A stretch of DNA of 64,000 nucleotides from DASRDU01 sp046331565 (lineage in GTDB: Bacteria; Acidobacteriota; Blastocatellia; RBC074), in assembly GCA_046331565.1 (NCBI GenBank), contig JAXLQP010000003.1, positions 124,001 through 188,000 on the forward strand. The letters are read 5' to 3'. Positions within the stretch are counted from its first letter, which is position 1, and every line of letters starts with the position of its first letter. Made by a program: the position numbers and the translations under genes. This document shows, in pieces, positions 35,642 to 43,049 of this stretch. The notes below the pieces were generated by a model, which was given only the letters and a program-made list of their open reading frames with translations, ran no database searches and was not told where the DNA came from.

Positions 35642-38368
35642 TCAGGCCGTGGCAATCAACTGCCGCAGCACGTAAGGCAGAATGCCGCCGTGCAGGTAGT
35701 AATCAACTTCAATCGGCGTATCAATGCGCAACGTGACCGGCACTTCCTCGCGTTCACCGCTCGTGCGATGAATGACCAGCGTCACATCCAGGCGCGGACG
35801 GAGGCCGCTTTCAAGCCCGGTAATGTCGAAGCCTTCAGTGCCGTCAAGATTGAGCGTCTGCGCGGTTGTGCCTTCCCTGAACTGCAGGGGCAGGACGCCC
35901 ATGCCGACCAGGTTGCTGCGGTGAATGCGCTCGAAGCTCTGCGCAATCACGGCCTGCACGCCAAGCAGCCGCGTGCCTTTCGCCGCCCAGTCGCGTGAAC
36001 TGCCGGTGCCGTATTCCTGCCCCGCGATGATGATCAGCGGTGTGCCTGACTGCTGATATTTCATCGCCGCATCGTAAATCGGCAACTGCTCGCCGCCCGG
36101 CTGCAGCCTCGTCACGCCGCCTTCGACGCCCGGCACCATCAGATTCTTGATGCGCACGTTGGCAAAGGTGCCGCGCGTCATCACGCGATCATTGCCGCGC
36201 CGCGAACCATACGAATTGAAATCAGCGGGCGCGACGCCTTTCTCCTGCAAATAGAGTCCGGCGGGCGAAGTGGCCTTGATCGAACCGGCGGGCGAAATGT
36301 GATCGGTCGTGACCGAATCGCCAAAGATCGCCAGCGCGCGCGCCTGCGTGATGTTCTTCGCGGCTCCGGCACTGAGGCTGAAGTTCTCAAAAAACGGCGG
36401 CTGCTGAATGTAGGTTGATTCCTCATCCCACGCATAAACGTCACCGACGCTGCCCGGTATTTCATTCCACAGCGGATTTTCAGAAGTGAAATCGCTGTAC
36501 AGCCGCCGGTAGGTTTCAGCATCCATCGCCGTGCTCATCGCTGATTTGATTTCATCAGTTGTCGGCCAGATGTCTTTCAGATAAACGTCCGAGCCGTCGC
36601 TGCCCGCGCCGATGGGTTCATTTGTCAGATCAATGTTGACGCGGCCCGCAAGCGCAAACGCCACCACGAGCGGCGGACTCATCAGGAAGTTGGCCTTGAT
36701 CGAAGGATGCACGCGCGCTTCAAAGTTGCGGTTGCCGCTCAGGACTGAAGCCACGACAAGATCGTTTTTGACGACGACATCTTCGATGCCTGCATCGAGC
36801 GGGCCGGAATTGCCGATGCAGGTCGTGCAGCCATAGCCAACCGTATTGAAGCCGATCTGATCAAGGTACTGCTGCAGGCCTGTTTTGCTGAGGTATTCAG
36901 TCACAACGCGCGAGCCGGGGCCGAGCGAAGTCTTGACTGAAGCTTTCGGTCTGAGGCCTTTTTCAACGGCCTTCTTGGCGACGAGTCCGGCAGCAAGCAT
37001 CACGCCGGGGTTTGAGGTATTCGTGCACGAAGTGATCGCGGCAATCAGCACCTCGCCGTGACCGAGTTCAACCGCCTGCGCTGCCGCCGCGCCGCCTTCG
37101 ACGCGCACGCTTGTGGTCGCGGCAACGCGATGCGTCAGTTCTTCGGCGGGTTTGTTGTAGCCGCTTTCATTGATCGGCCTGCTGAAGAGTTCAGTGAATT
37201 TGTTCCTGAGATTGCTGAGTTCAATGCGATCCTGCGGGCGTTTCGGCCCGGCCACGCTCGGCACGACATCGGCCAGGTTGAGTTCGACGACCTGGCTGTA
37301 TTCGATTTCGCCCTTCTGCGGCACGCCAAACAGCCCCTGGGCTTTGAAGTAATTGCGAATCGTTTCAACCTGCTCCTCGCTGCGCCCGGTGGCTCTGAAG
37401 TAGTTGCACGTCTCTTCATCAATCGGGAAGAAACCCATCGTCGCGCCGTATTCAGGCGCCATATTCGCAATCGTCGCGCGGTCAACGGCGGAGAGCGACG
37501 CGGTGCCTTCGCCAAAGAATTCAACAAACTTGCCGACGACCTTTGCCTTGCGCAGCATTTCGGTCGCGGTCAGCACCAGATCAGTCGCCGTCACGCCTTC
37601 GCGCAGTGAGCCGTGCAGGTTGAAGCCGACGACATCAGGAGTGAGGAAGTAAACCGGCTGACCGAGCATTCCGGCTTCGGCTTCGATGCCGCCGACGCCC
37701 CAGCCGACAATGCCCAGACCATTGATCATCGTCGTGTGCGAATCGGTGCCGACGAGCGTATCGGGATAGCAGACGCCGTCTTTTTCCAGCACGCCTTTGG
37801 CGAGATATTCCAGATTGACCTGGTGAATGATGCCGATGCCCGGCGGCACGACCTTGAAAGTATCGAACGCCTGCATGCCCCATTTCAGAAACTGGTAACG
37901 CTGGTAATTGCGTTTGAATTCAACCTCCATATTCAGCCGCAGCGCGTCATTCGTCCCGGCGTAATCCACCTGTACTGAATGATCAACGATCAGATCAACC
38001 GGCACGAGCGGTTCAATCAGCTTCGGATTTTTGCCGAGCGCGTCAACGGTCGAACGCATCGCGGCCAGATCAACCAGCAGCGGCACGCCCGTGAAATCCT
38101 GCAAAACAATGCGCGCCACCACAAAGGGAATTTCAGCCGTGCGCTCGGCCTGCGGCTGCCAGCCAGCCAGCGTGCGCACGTCCTCTTCGCGGATCTTTTT
38201 GCCGTCGTAATTGCGCAGCACCGATTCCAGCACGATGCGAATGCTGACGGGCAGTTTTGAAATCGCGCCGACACCAGCGGCTTCAAGCTGCGGAAGTGAA
38301 TAGAACTGTGCGGCGCGCCCGCCGCCAGATGTGAACGATTGCCGTGAATTGAAAAGATTGTGAGCCAT
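35642..38368 (-). CDS. acnA: Aconitate hydratase A
   Basis: The enzyme interconverts citrate and isocitrate in the TCA cycle through a 4Fe-4S cluster. The 908-residue length fits the AcnA/IRP type. The cluster cysteines are visible in ITSCTNTSNPGVML and GYGCTTCIGNSGPL. The active-site Arg/Ser stretch reads GTGSSRDWAAKG, and FGDSVTTDHISPAGSI marks the swivel domain. It is transcribed away from the methyltransferase cluster. Confidence 0.97.
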   Translation of the reverse strand: MAHNLFNSRQSFTSGGGRAAQFYSLPQLEAAGVGAISKLPVSIRIVLESVLRNYDGKKIREEDVRTLAGWQPQAERTAEIPFVVARIVLQDFTGVPLLVDLAAMRSTVDALGKNPKLIEPLVPVDLIVDHSVQVDYAGTNDALRLNMEVEFKRNYQRYQFLKWGMQAFDTFKVVPPGIGIIHQVNLEYLAKGVLEKDGVCYPDTLVGTDSHTTMINGLGIVGWGVGGIEAEAGMLGQPVYFLTPDVVGFNLHGSLREGVTATDLVLTATEMLRKAKVVGKFVEFFGEGTASLSAVDRATIANMAPEYGATMGFFPIDEETCNYFRATGRSEEQVETIRNYFKAQGLFGVPQKGEIEYSQVVELNLADVVPSVAGPKRPQDRIELSNLRNKFTELFSRPINESGYNKPAEELTHRVAATTSVRVEGGAAAAQAVELGHGEVLIAAITSCTNTSNPGVMLAAGLVAKKAVEKGLRPKASVKTSLGPGSRVVTEYLSKTGLQQYLDQIGFNTVGYGCTTCIGNSGPLDAGIEDVVVKNDLVVASVLSGNRNFEARVHPSIKANFLMSPPLVVAFALAGRVNIDLTNEPIGAGSDGSDVYLKDIWPTTDEIKSAMSTAMDAETYRRLYSDFTSENPLWNEIPGSVGDVYAWDEESTYIQQPPFFENFSLSAGAAKNITQARALAIFGDSVTTDHISPAGSIKATSPAGLYLQEKGVAPADFNSYGSRRGNDRVMTRGTFANVRIKNLMVPGVEGGVTRLQPGGEQLPIYDAAMKYQQSGTPLIIIAGQEYGTGSSRDWAAKGTRLLGVQAVIAQSFERIHRSNLVGMGVLPLQFREGTTAQTLNLDGTEGFDITGLESGLRPRLDVTLVIHRTSGEREEVPVTLRIDTPIEVDYYLHGGILPYVLRQLIATA

Positions 38369-38834
38369 AGCTTCCGATTGGGGTTGGTGGTTGAGCAGTC
38401 ACCGCGCCGTCACCAGCGTGCAGACGCGGCCTGAATAAGAAGGCATTCTAAATCGAAACCGGCGGGATTGGTACAGCAGGGAGAGGAATGAAGACCTGCG
38501 AAACAGCAGGATGGCAACTGTGTTGCCAATCGCATTCTCAATCCGCCACAAATTGCTCCAGAATGTTTTTAATGCAGCTCCGGCATCTGGCTCTTCAGAA
38601 ACGCTGTTTCACTGTGATTGCCCACTGCCCGTTTCTGGTACCGCAGTTCAGTCCCGCCTTCCAGATTTTTTTATTTGGAGTGAGCTGTTTTGCGCAGGAT
38701 TTACGCACCATGTATTGAGAGTGAATTTCTGGTCATTGTTTGCTTTCAGGAAAGCCAGTCTCCAACAGAAGGGAAACAATTTACTTGCTGTTTTTTCCTC
38801 ATCTCTCCTGGACGCATCTGAAACTGGATTGTAT
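38369..38834. other. AT-richer spacer of 466 bp upstream of the methyltransferase gene
   Basis: It contains the acnA upstream region on the left and an open stretch (38511-38834) in frame with the methyltransferase on the right. The latter reads as low-similarity, Phe/Ser/Leu-rich sequence without domain features. It may be an untranslated leader or a decayed gene. No palindrome and no clear promoter were seen. Confidence 0.5.
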
Positions 38835-39752
38835 ATGCTGAATAAATTTGTACTTGACGGCATCTGTCAGAATCGTCAACTAACAGAGTCAGCTTTCAGT
38901 TCGCTCGACCTGGTCGGACAGTGTATGGCTGACGACACCCGCTCCGAGCATTTCGATCAGGCTATTCACAACGTCGTACAATCCCATCATACAGTAATTG
39001 ATGTGGGTACGGGTTCCGGCCTGCTGGCGCTGTTTGCCGCCAGAGTCGGGGCACGTCAGGTTATTGCGATTGAGCTTGATGGATACATCGCGGAAGTGGC
39101 ACGGGCAAATATCAGAAACAACGGCTATGAAAGTGTCATTCAGGTAATTGAGGCCGATGCACGCTCCTGCCGGTTTGAGCCGGGCATTTCGTTTGATGTG
39201 GTGATTATGGAGATGCTCACTACTGGAATGATTGACGAATTTCAGATTCAGGCCATCAACAATCTGCACAGGCAACAGGTTGTCAATTCATCAACTGTCT
39301 TCATCCCCTGCCGTCAGGAAACATATGCCACGCTCGCGTATACCGAATTTGAGATTTATGGTCTCAGAATGAAGATGGTCAGACACATCTGGGAAGACTT
39401 TTCTGACAATCAGAAGGTCAGATGCCTGAGCCGTCCGCACCTGATAAACCTGGTGGATTTCTCGATTCCGGCGACGGAAGCAGTCTCATGGATTCTGGAG
39501 TTTGAAGCAGAAGAATCCGGCCTGATCAATAGTATCTATCTGACTGGCAGAACCTTTCTGACTCAGGACATCAGCCTTGCGAACACTCTGACGCTGAACG
39601 CTCCGGTTGCCATTCCGATTGAGGAACGAAGGGTTACAAAGGGTGAGCGCGTGACAGTGAGTATCTCTTACCATTTTGGCGGCGGGTTCAAGAATTTCAT
39701 AAGTCATTATCTTCCCCCCCCCTGCAAAAACCTTGCCGGAGAAGACTTATGA
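38835..39752 (+). CDS. PRMT-like class I SAM-dependent methyltransferase
   Basis: From ATG 38835 the protein has 305 residues. Motif I and following strands read VIDVGTGSGLLALFAARVGA and QVIAIELDGYIAEVARANIR, very similar to protein arginine methyltransferases. VVIMEMLTTGMIDEF matches the PRMT double-Glu loop (two Glu flanking the arginine site). The C-terminal part (PVAIPIEERRVTKGERVTVS) resembles the PRMT beta domain. An arginine or related side chain is the likely target, but the substrate is unknown. The stop overlaps the next ATG (ATGA), coupling it to the SET gene. Base use is AT-richer than in the neighbours. Confidence 0.75.
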   Translation: MLNKFVLDGICQNRQLTESAFSSLDLVGQCMADDTRSEHFDQAIHNVVQSHHTVIDVGTGSGLLALFAARVGARQVIAIELDGYIAEVARANIRNNGYESVIQVIEADARSCRFEPGISFDVVIMEMLTTGMIDEFQIQAINNLHRQQVVNSSTVFIPCRQETYATLAYTEFEIYGLRMKMVRHIWEDFSDNQKVRCLSRPHLINLVDFSIPATEAVSWILEFEAEESGLINSIYLTGRTFLTQDISLANTLTLNAPVAIPIEERRVTKGERVTVSISYHFGGGFKNFISHYLPPPCKNLAGEDL

Positions 39753-40279
39753 GCTGGGTCAATCCGAAAATTCGACCAGGCATAACACTGCGGTATGGGA
39801 AGGGTGTCTTTGCCGCTGAGCCTGTCGCAAAGGGGGAGTTGATTGTTGTCTTCGGCGGCCATGTGGTGACGTTCGACTTCTTCGAAACGCTTCCGCAGGT
39901 GTGCCAGGATTATTCGTACCAGATCGCTGATGATCTGATTTTTGCCTTTATCAGCCCGGATGAAATCGGAGAGATTGACTGCTTCAATCATAGTTGTGCC
40001 CCCAATGCCGGTTTCAACGGACACATTGAACTGGTCGCCATGCGCGACATAGCTGCTGGCGAGGAGGTAACTTTTGATTATGCGACCTGCCTGACTACAG
40101 GTTTCGGCGATATGGATTGTCTGTGTGGAACCTCCAATTGTCGCGGGCGCGTGACTGGTGAAGACTGGAAACTGCCGGAGTTGCAGCAACGTTACAGGGG
40201 ATACTTTCAGCCCTACATCGAACGAAAGATTGATCAGATACAGGCTACATCTACAGCGTCTGAGGCAGAGCAAATCTGA
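39749..40279 (+). CDS. SET-domain protein (putative protein-lysine methyltransferase)
   Basis: The 176-residue protein is a compact SET domain. GKGVFAAEPVAKGELIVVFG forms the N-terminal beta region. DCFNHSCAPNAGF contains the NHSC pseudoknot motif, and AGEEVTFDYA carries the catalytic-loop Tyr. CLCGTSNCRG is a post-SET cysteine cluster for zinc. GGAG precedes the ATG, which overlaps the methyltransferase stop. SET proteins methylate lysines; bacterial substrates are mostly unknown. The C-terminal ~40 residues are a helical tail. Confidence 0.85.
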   Translation: MSWVNPKIRPGITLRYGKGVFAAEPVAKGELIVVFGGHVVTFDFFETLPQVCQDYSYQIADDLIFAFISPDEIGEIDCFNHSCAPNAGFNGHIELVAMRDIAAGEEVTFDYATCLTTGFGDMDCLCGTSNCRGRVTGEDWKLPELQQRYRGYFQPYIERKIDQIQATSTASEAEQI

Positions 40280-40290
40280 AGATTCCTGTT

Positions 40291-40527
40291 ATGAATATAT
40301 ATTTGGCACTTTTACTCCGCCAGGGATAAATATCCTGTTACTCGTCAACGCAGGGAAAGGGCCAGGTCAAATTCACGGTTTTGGTCTCATTGCGCATCAA
40401 TTTATTCCCATGCGCACACGTATCTGGCAGTTTCATCCCGGATTTGATCTCGCTCTCAGCCCCGCTGAGCTTCTTGCCTTGTCGTCAGTCGCACGCGAAC
40501 AAGTGCTTTATGGCAACAGATCCGATG
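40291..40527 (+). pseudogene. Broken second SET-domain gene
   Basis: An ATG at 40291 opens MNIYLALLLRQG and stops at once. The adjacent frame continues as INILLLVNAGKGPGQIHGFG and RTRIWQFHPGFDLALSPAEL, the N-terminal half of a small SET protein (the IHGFGL and FHPGFD motifs). It is cut off before the NHSC motif exactly where a 32-bp palindrome begins (40528). Two defects are therefore visible: a frameshift near 40325 and loss of the 3' half. A sequencing error could explain the first but not the second. Confidence 0.65.
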
Positions 40528-40621
40528 AGCGGTACAGTACCGGGAGCGTGAGCGACCGGTGCTCCTGTCGGGGGCCGCTCGCCAGGCATCCGGTCGCTCA
40601 CGCTCCCGGTACTGTACCGCT
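40528..40621. repeat. Perfect 32-bp inverted repeat at the break of the second SET gene
   Basis: Arms 40528-40559 and 40590-40621 are exact (core GGTACAGTACCGGGAGCGTG) around a 30-base loop. It lies directly against the truncated SET reading frame and upstream of the EamA gene. Confidence 0.9.
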
Positions 40622-40716
40622 GTTTGCACTGGCTCAAGCGAATTGCAGCCTGCTGTGAGACACATCCGGTCTTGTCCATTCGTGTTCATTGGCAGCTATT
40701 TTTTCCTGAATTCCAT

Positions 40717-41607
40717 ATGTGGCTTCTTTTCGCGCTGCTCTGTCCACTACTCTTTGCTATCGTCTGCGTGGTTGATTCTTACTGCGTGGAAAGGGTCTTC
40801 GAGCGTCCGTGGATGGGGGCAATCACCAGTTCACTGGCTTCAGCCATGGTCTTCCTGATTGCGCCGCTCGCTGTAGCTGGATGGCATCCGCCGGGATGGA
40901 AGATTACGGCACTGGCCCTGCTGGCCGGGGTACTGACGCAGTTATCACAGGCGCTCTACTTTCAGGCGCTCTCGTACAGCGAAGCGGGCATAGTCGCCGC
41001 TTACATCAATCTCGTGCCGGTCATTCTGCCAGTGGTCAGTTATCTGCTCTTCAACCAGGCCTTCGGCTGGTGGACGTATGCGGGTATCGCTGTGAATATC
41101 GTGGCAGCGGTCTGGATGTGTCTGGCTGATACCAACCTTGAAGCGCGCTGGCGGTCATTCTTTCTGATGCTCGTGGTCTGCCTGTTTTACTCCGCCGGAG
41201 TGCTGCTTGAAAAACAGGTTTTTGATCATATACCTGTGCTGGAAGGCTTCCTGCTGATTACGACAGGCATTGTACTCAGTGGAGCATTGCCCCTGGTGGC
41301 GCCTGACATCAGACGAATATTCATAAGTAACCTGGCAGTGCTGAAACCCGCCATCACCATGCTGCTCGGAATTGAAGTCGTCAATCTGCTCGCAATTTAT
41401 ACACGGCATCAGGCGCTCAGTCGCGGTGATCCGTCACTGACCGAAGCCATTGCCACAACTCAGCCTGCATACACCTTTCTGCTTTCATTCGGTCTATGCC
41501 TGATCGCGCCACAACTCGGCGATCCGCAGGCAAAACGGAAGCTCTGGTTGAAACTGCTGCTGACTGGCGCAATGGCGATTGGCGTCAGGCTCGTTTCGTC
41601 AGGGTGA
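40717..41607 (+). CDS. EamA/DMT-family transporter
   Basis: From ATG 40717 (MWLLFALLCPLLFAIVCVVD) the protein has 296 residues and about ten hydrophobic helices in two EamA halves. The typical stretch ALYFQALSYSEAGIVAAYIN lies at the end of the first half, and ALSRGDPSLTEAIATTQPAY in the second. EamA proteins export amino acids, amines or nucleobase-like solutes. Placed after the PRMT-like and SET genes, it may export a product linked to them, which is inference. The in-frame codons from 40624 run out of the palindrome and are not counted. Confidence 0.83.
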   Translation: MWLLFALLCPLLFAIVCVVDSYCVERVFERPWMGAITSSLASAMVFLIAPLAVAGWHPPGWKITALALLAGVLTQLSQALYFQALSYSEAGIVAAYINLVPVILPVVSYLLFNQAFGWWTYAGIAVNIVAAVWMCLADTNLEARWRSFFLMLVVCLFYSAGVLLEKQVFDHIPVLEGFLLITTGIVLSGALPLVAPDIRRIFISNLAVLKPAITMLLGIEVVNLLAIYTRHQALSRGDPSLTEAIATTQPAYTFLLSFGLCLIAPQLGDPQAKRKLWLKLLLTGAMAIGVRLVSSG

Positions 41608-42113
41608 AGTTCCAGCCGTGAAAGCAATCACAGTCGCTGCCGGGCTGTTTGCAGCGACTTTCCGCAACCGCCATTGGGAAAAACGCCGAATCAGAACGGC
41701 AGACTCTTGCAGCGCCCGCATTGACACGTCTGACTGACGCTCCTAAAATCGCTTCCGTTCTTCCCCCCGATTCCGTCACAGGTCAGATTCGCAATCATGA
41801 CAGCGGCAGAACATCTTCATCAGTTCTGTCCGCGCGGTGTGCGGCAACAATTCAGGCAGCCGCATAATATTTCTTCCGTAAGTTTTCTGTCTCAGCAACC
41901 GAACTGATTTTCGATCAGTTCGGATTTCAGGCGCGGAAGCAGACTGCCTGCCCCCATGGAGTCTCTCGCACCGTTTTTCTCTTGAGCGCGGGTGAGTCGT
42001 TTCCCCCGGCCCGTCTCGTTTCATCTCCCATCCCGGATTTCGCCGCCGAAGGTTCACGCCTTTGACGACCGATCCTGATTGACGACAGCCCAAAAGAAGG
42101 AGGACTAAAATCA
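41608..42113. other. Spacer of 506 bp with two short hairpins
   Basis: AGTCGCTGC (41632-41640) pairs with 41651-41659 just after the EamA stop and may be its terminator. CCGAACTGAT (41899-41908) pairs with 41914-41923. The ribosome-binding site GAAGGAGG of the OmpA gene lies at the right end. No reading frame is convincing. Confidence 0.5.
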
Positions 42114-43031
42114 ATGAGCAACCGAGCAATCATGCTTTTGTCGGCACTGGCGTTTGCCGCACTCTGCTGGTTCTGCCTGACACGCCATCAGGCGGCTGAG
42201 GTGGCCGTGGCTCCCCCCGTCGCGGCGCTGACCCCGCCAGCATTCAATGTCAGCAGCGCGGGCGGCAAAGTCACGCTCAACGGCACGCTGCCGGATGAAG
42301 CCACCAGAACCGCCATCGTCACGCGGGCCAGAGAACTGTATGGCGAAGGCAATTTCACCGACAACCTCAAAGTTTCGGGCGGCGTGGCGAAACCGGCCTG
42401 GCTGGCTTCGCTGCCCGGCCTGCTGCCGCTGCTCCGGCTGAAGGATCGTCCGAACGGCAGCGCTGAAATCACTGCCACTGATGGCAGCGGCACCATTACC
42501 CTGTCCGGCCAGGCCGCCAGTCAGGAAATCAGAAACAGCATCGTCAGCGAAGTCACCAAAGCCGCTCCCGGCGGCTGGCAGGTGAAGGATGCGATGTTTG
42601 TTTCATCCGGCCCGGCCCTCTCCGGTGCGGCGCTCGAAGCGCAGACCGCCGTCAATAAGGAACTCGCCGGTAAAATCATCGAATTCGACACCGGCCAGGC
42701 CACCGTTCGCCAGGGCGCCAGCGGGACAGCAATTCTTGAGAAAGTGGCTGAGATTTTCAGCCGCTACCCCGACACGGCCTTTGAAGTTGCCGGGCATACC
42801 GATAATCGCGGCAATCCTGCCGGAAATCTCAAACTCAGCCAGGCCCGCGCCACTGCCGTCAAAGCCTGGCTTGCCAGCAAGGGCATTGCCGCCAGCCGCA
42901 TGACCTCAGTCGGTTACGGCGATCAGAAACCGGTTGCCGACAACAACACACCGGAAGGCCAGCAGCGTAATCGCCGCATCGAATTCCGCATTCGTGACCA
43001 GAAAACAACTACTGAAAACAAACCGCAGTAA
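42114..43031 (+). CDS. OmpA-family protein with BON-like repeats
   Basis: The 305-residue protein has an N-terminal signal or anchor (IMLLSALAFAALCWFCL). Two BON-like repeats follow (VTLNGTLPDEATRTAIVTRA, then ITLSGQAASQEIRNSIVSEV). The C-terminal ~110 residues form an OmpA peptidoglycan-binding domain (IIEFDTGQATVR, FEVAGHTDNRGN, LSQARATAVKAWL and NRRIEFRI). It would tie the envelope to peptidoglycan. It lies 18 bp upstream of the coiled-coil gene, and both have AAGGAGGA-type ribosome-binding sites, so an operon is likely. Confidence 0.9.
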   Translation: MSNRAIMLLSALAFAALCWFCLTRHQAAEVAVAPPVAALTPPAFNVSSAGGKVTLNGTLPDEATRTAIVTRARELYGEGNFTDNLKVSGGVAKPAWLASLPGLLPLLRLKDRPNGSAEITATDGSGTITLSGQAASQEIRNSIVSEVTKAAPGGWQVKDAMFVSSGPALSGAALEAQTAVNKELAGKIIEFDTGQATVRQGASGTAILEKVAEIFSRYPDTAFEVAGHTDNRGNPAGNLKLSQARATAVKAWLASKGIAASRMTSVGYGDQKPVADNNTPEGQQRNRRIEFRIRDQKTTTENKPQ

Positions 43032-43049
43032 TAAGGAGGACAAGCAGCT

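Noticed and set aside
38511..38834. In-frame N-terminal extension of the PRMT-like methyltransferase (108 codons).
   Set aside because: It has no domain character, an odd composition and no ribosome-binding site; the methyltransferase fold begins just after ATG 38835.
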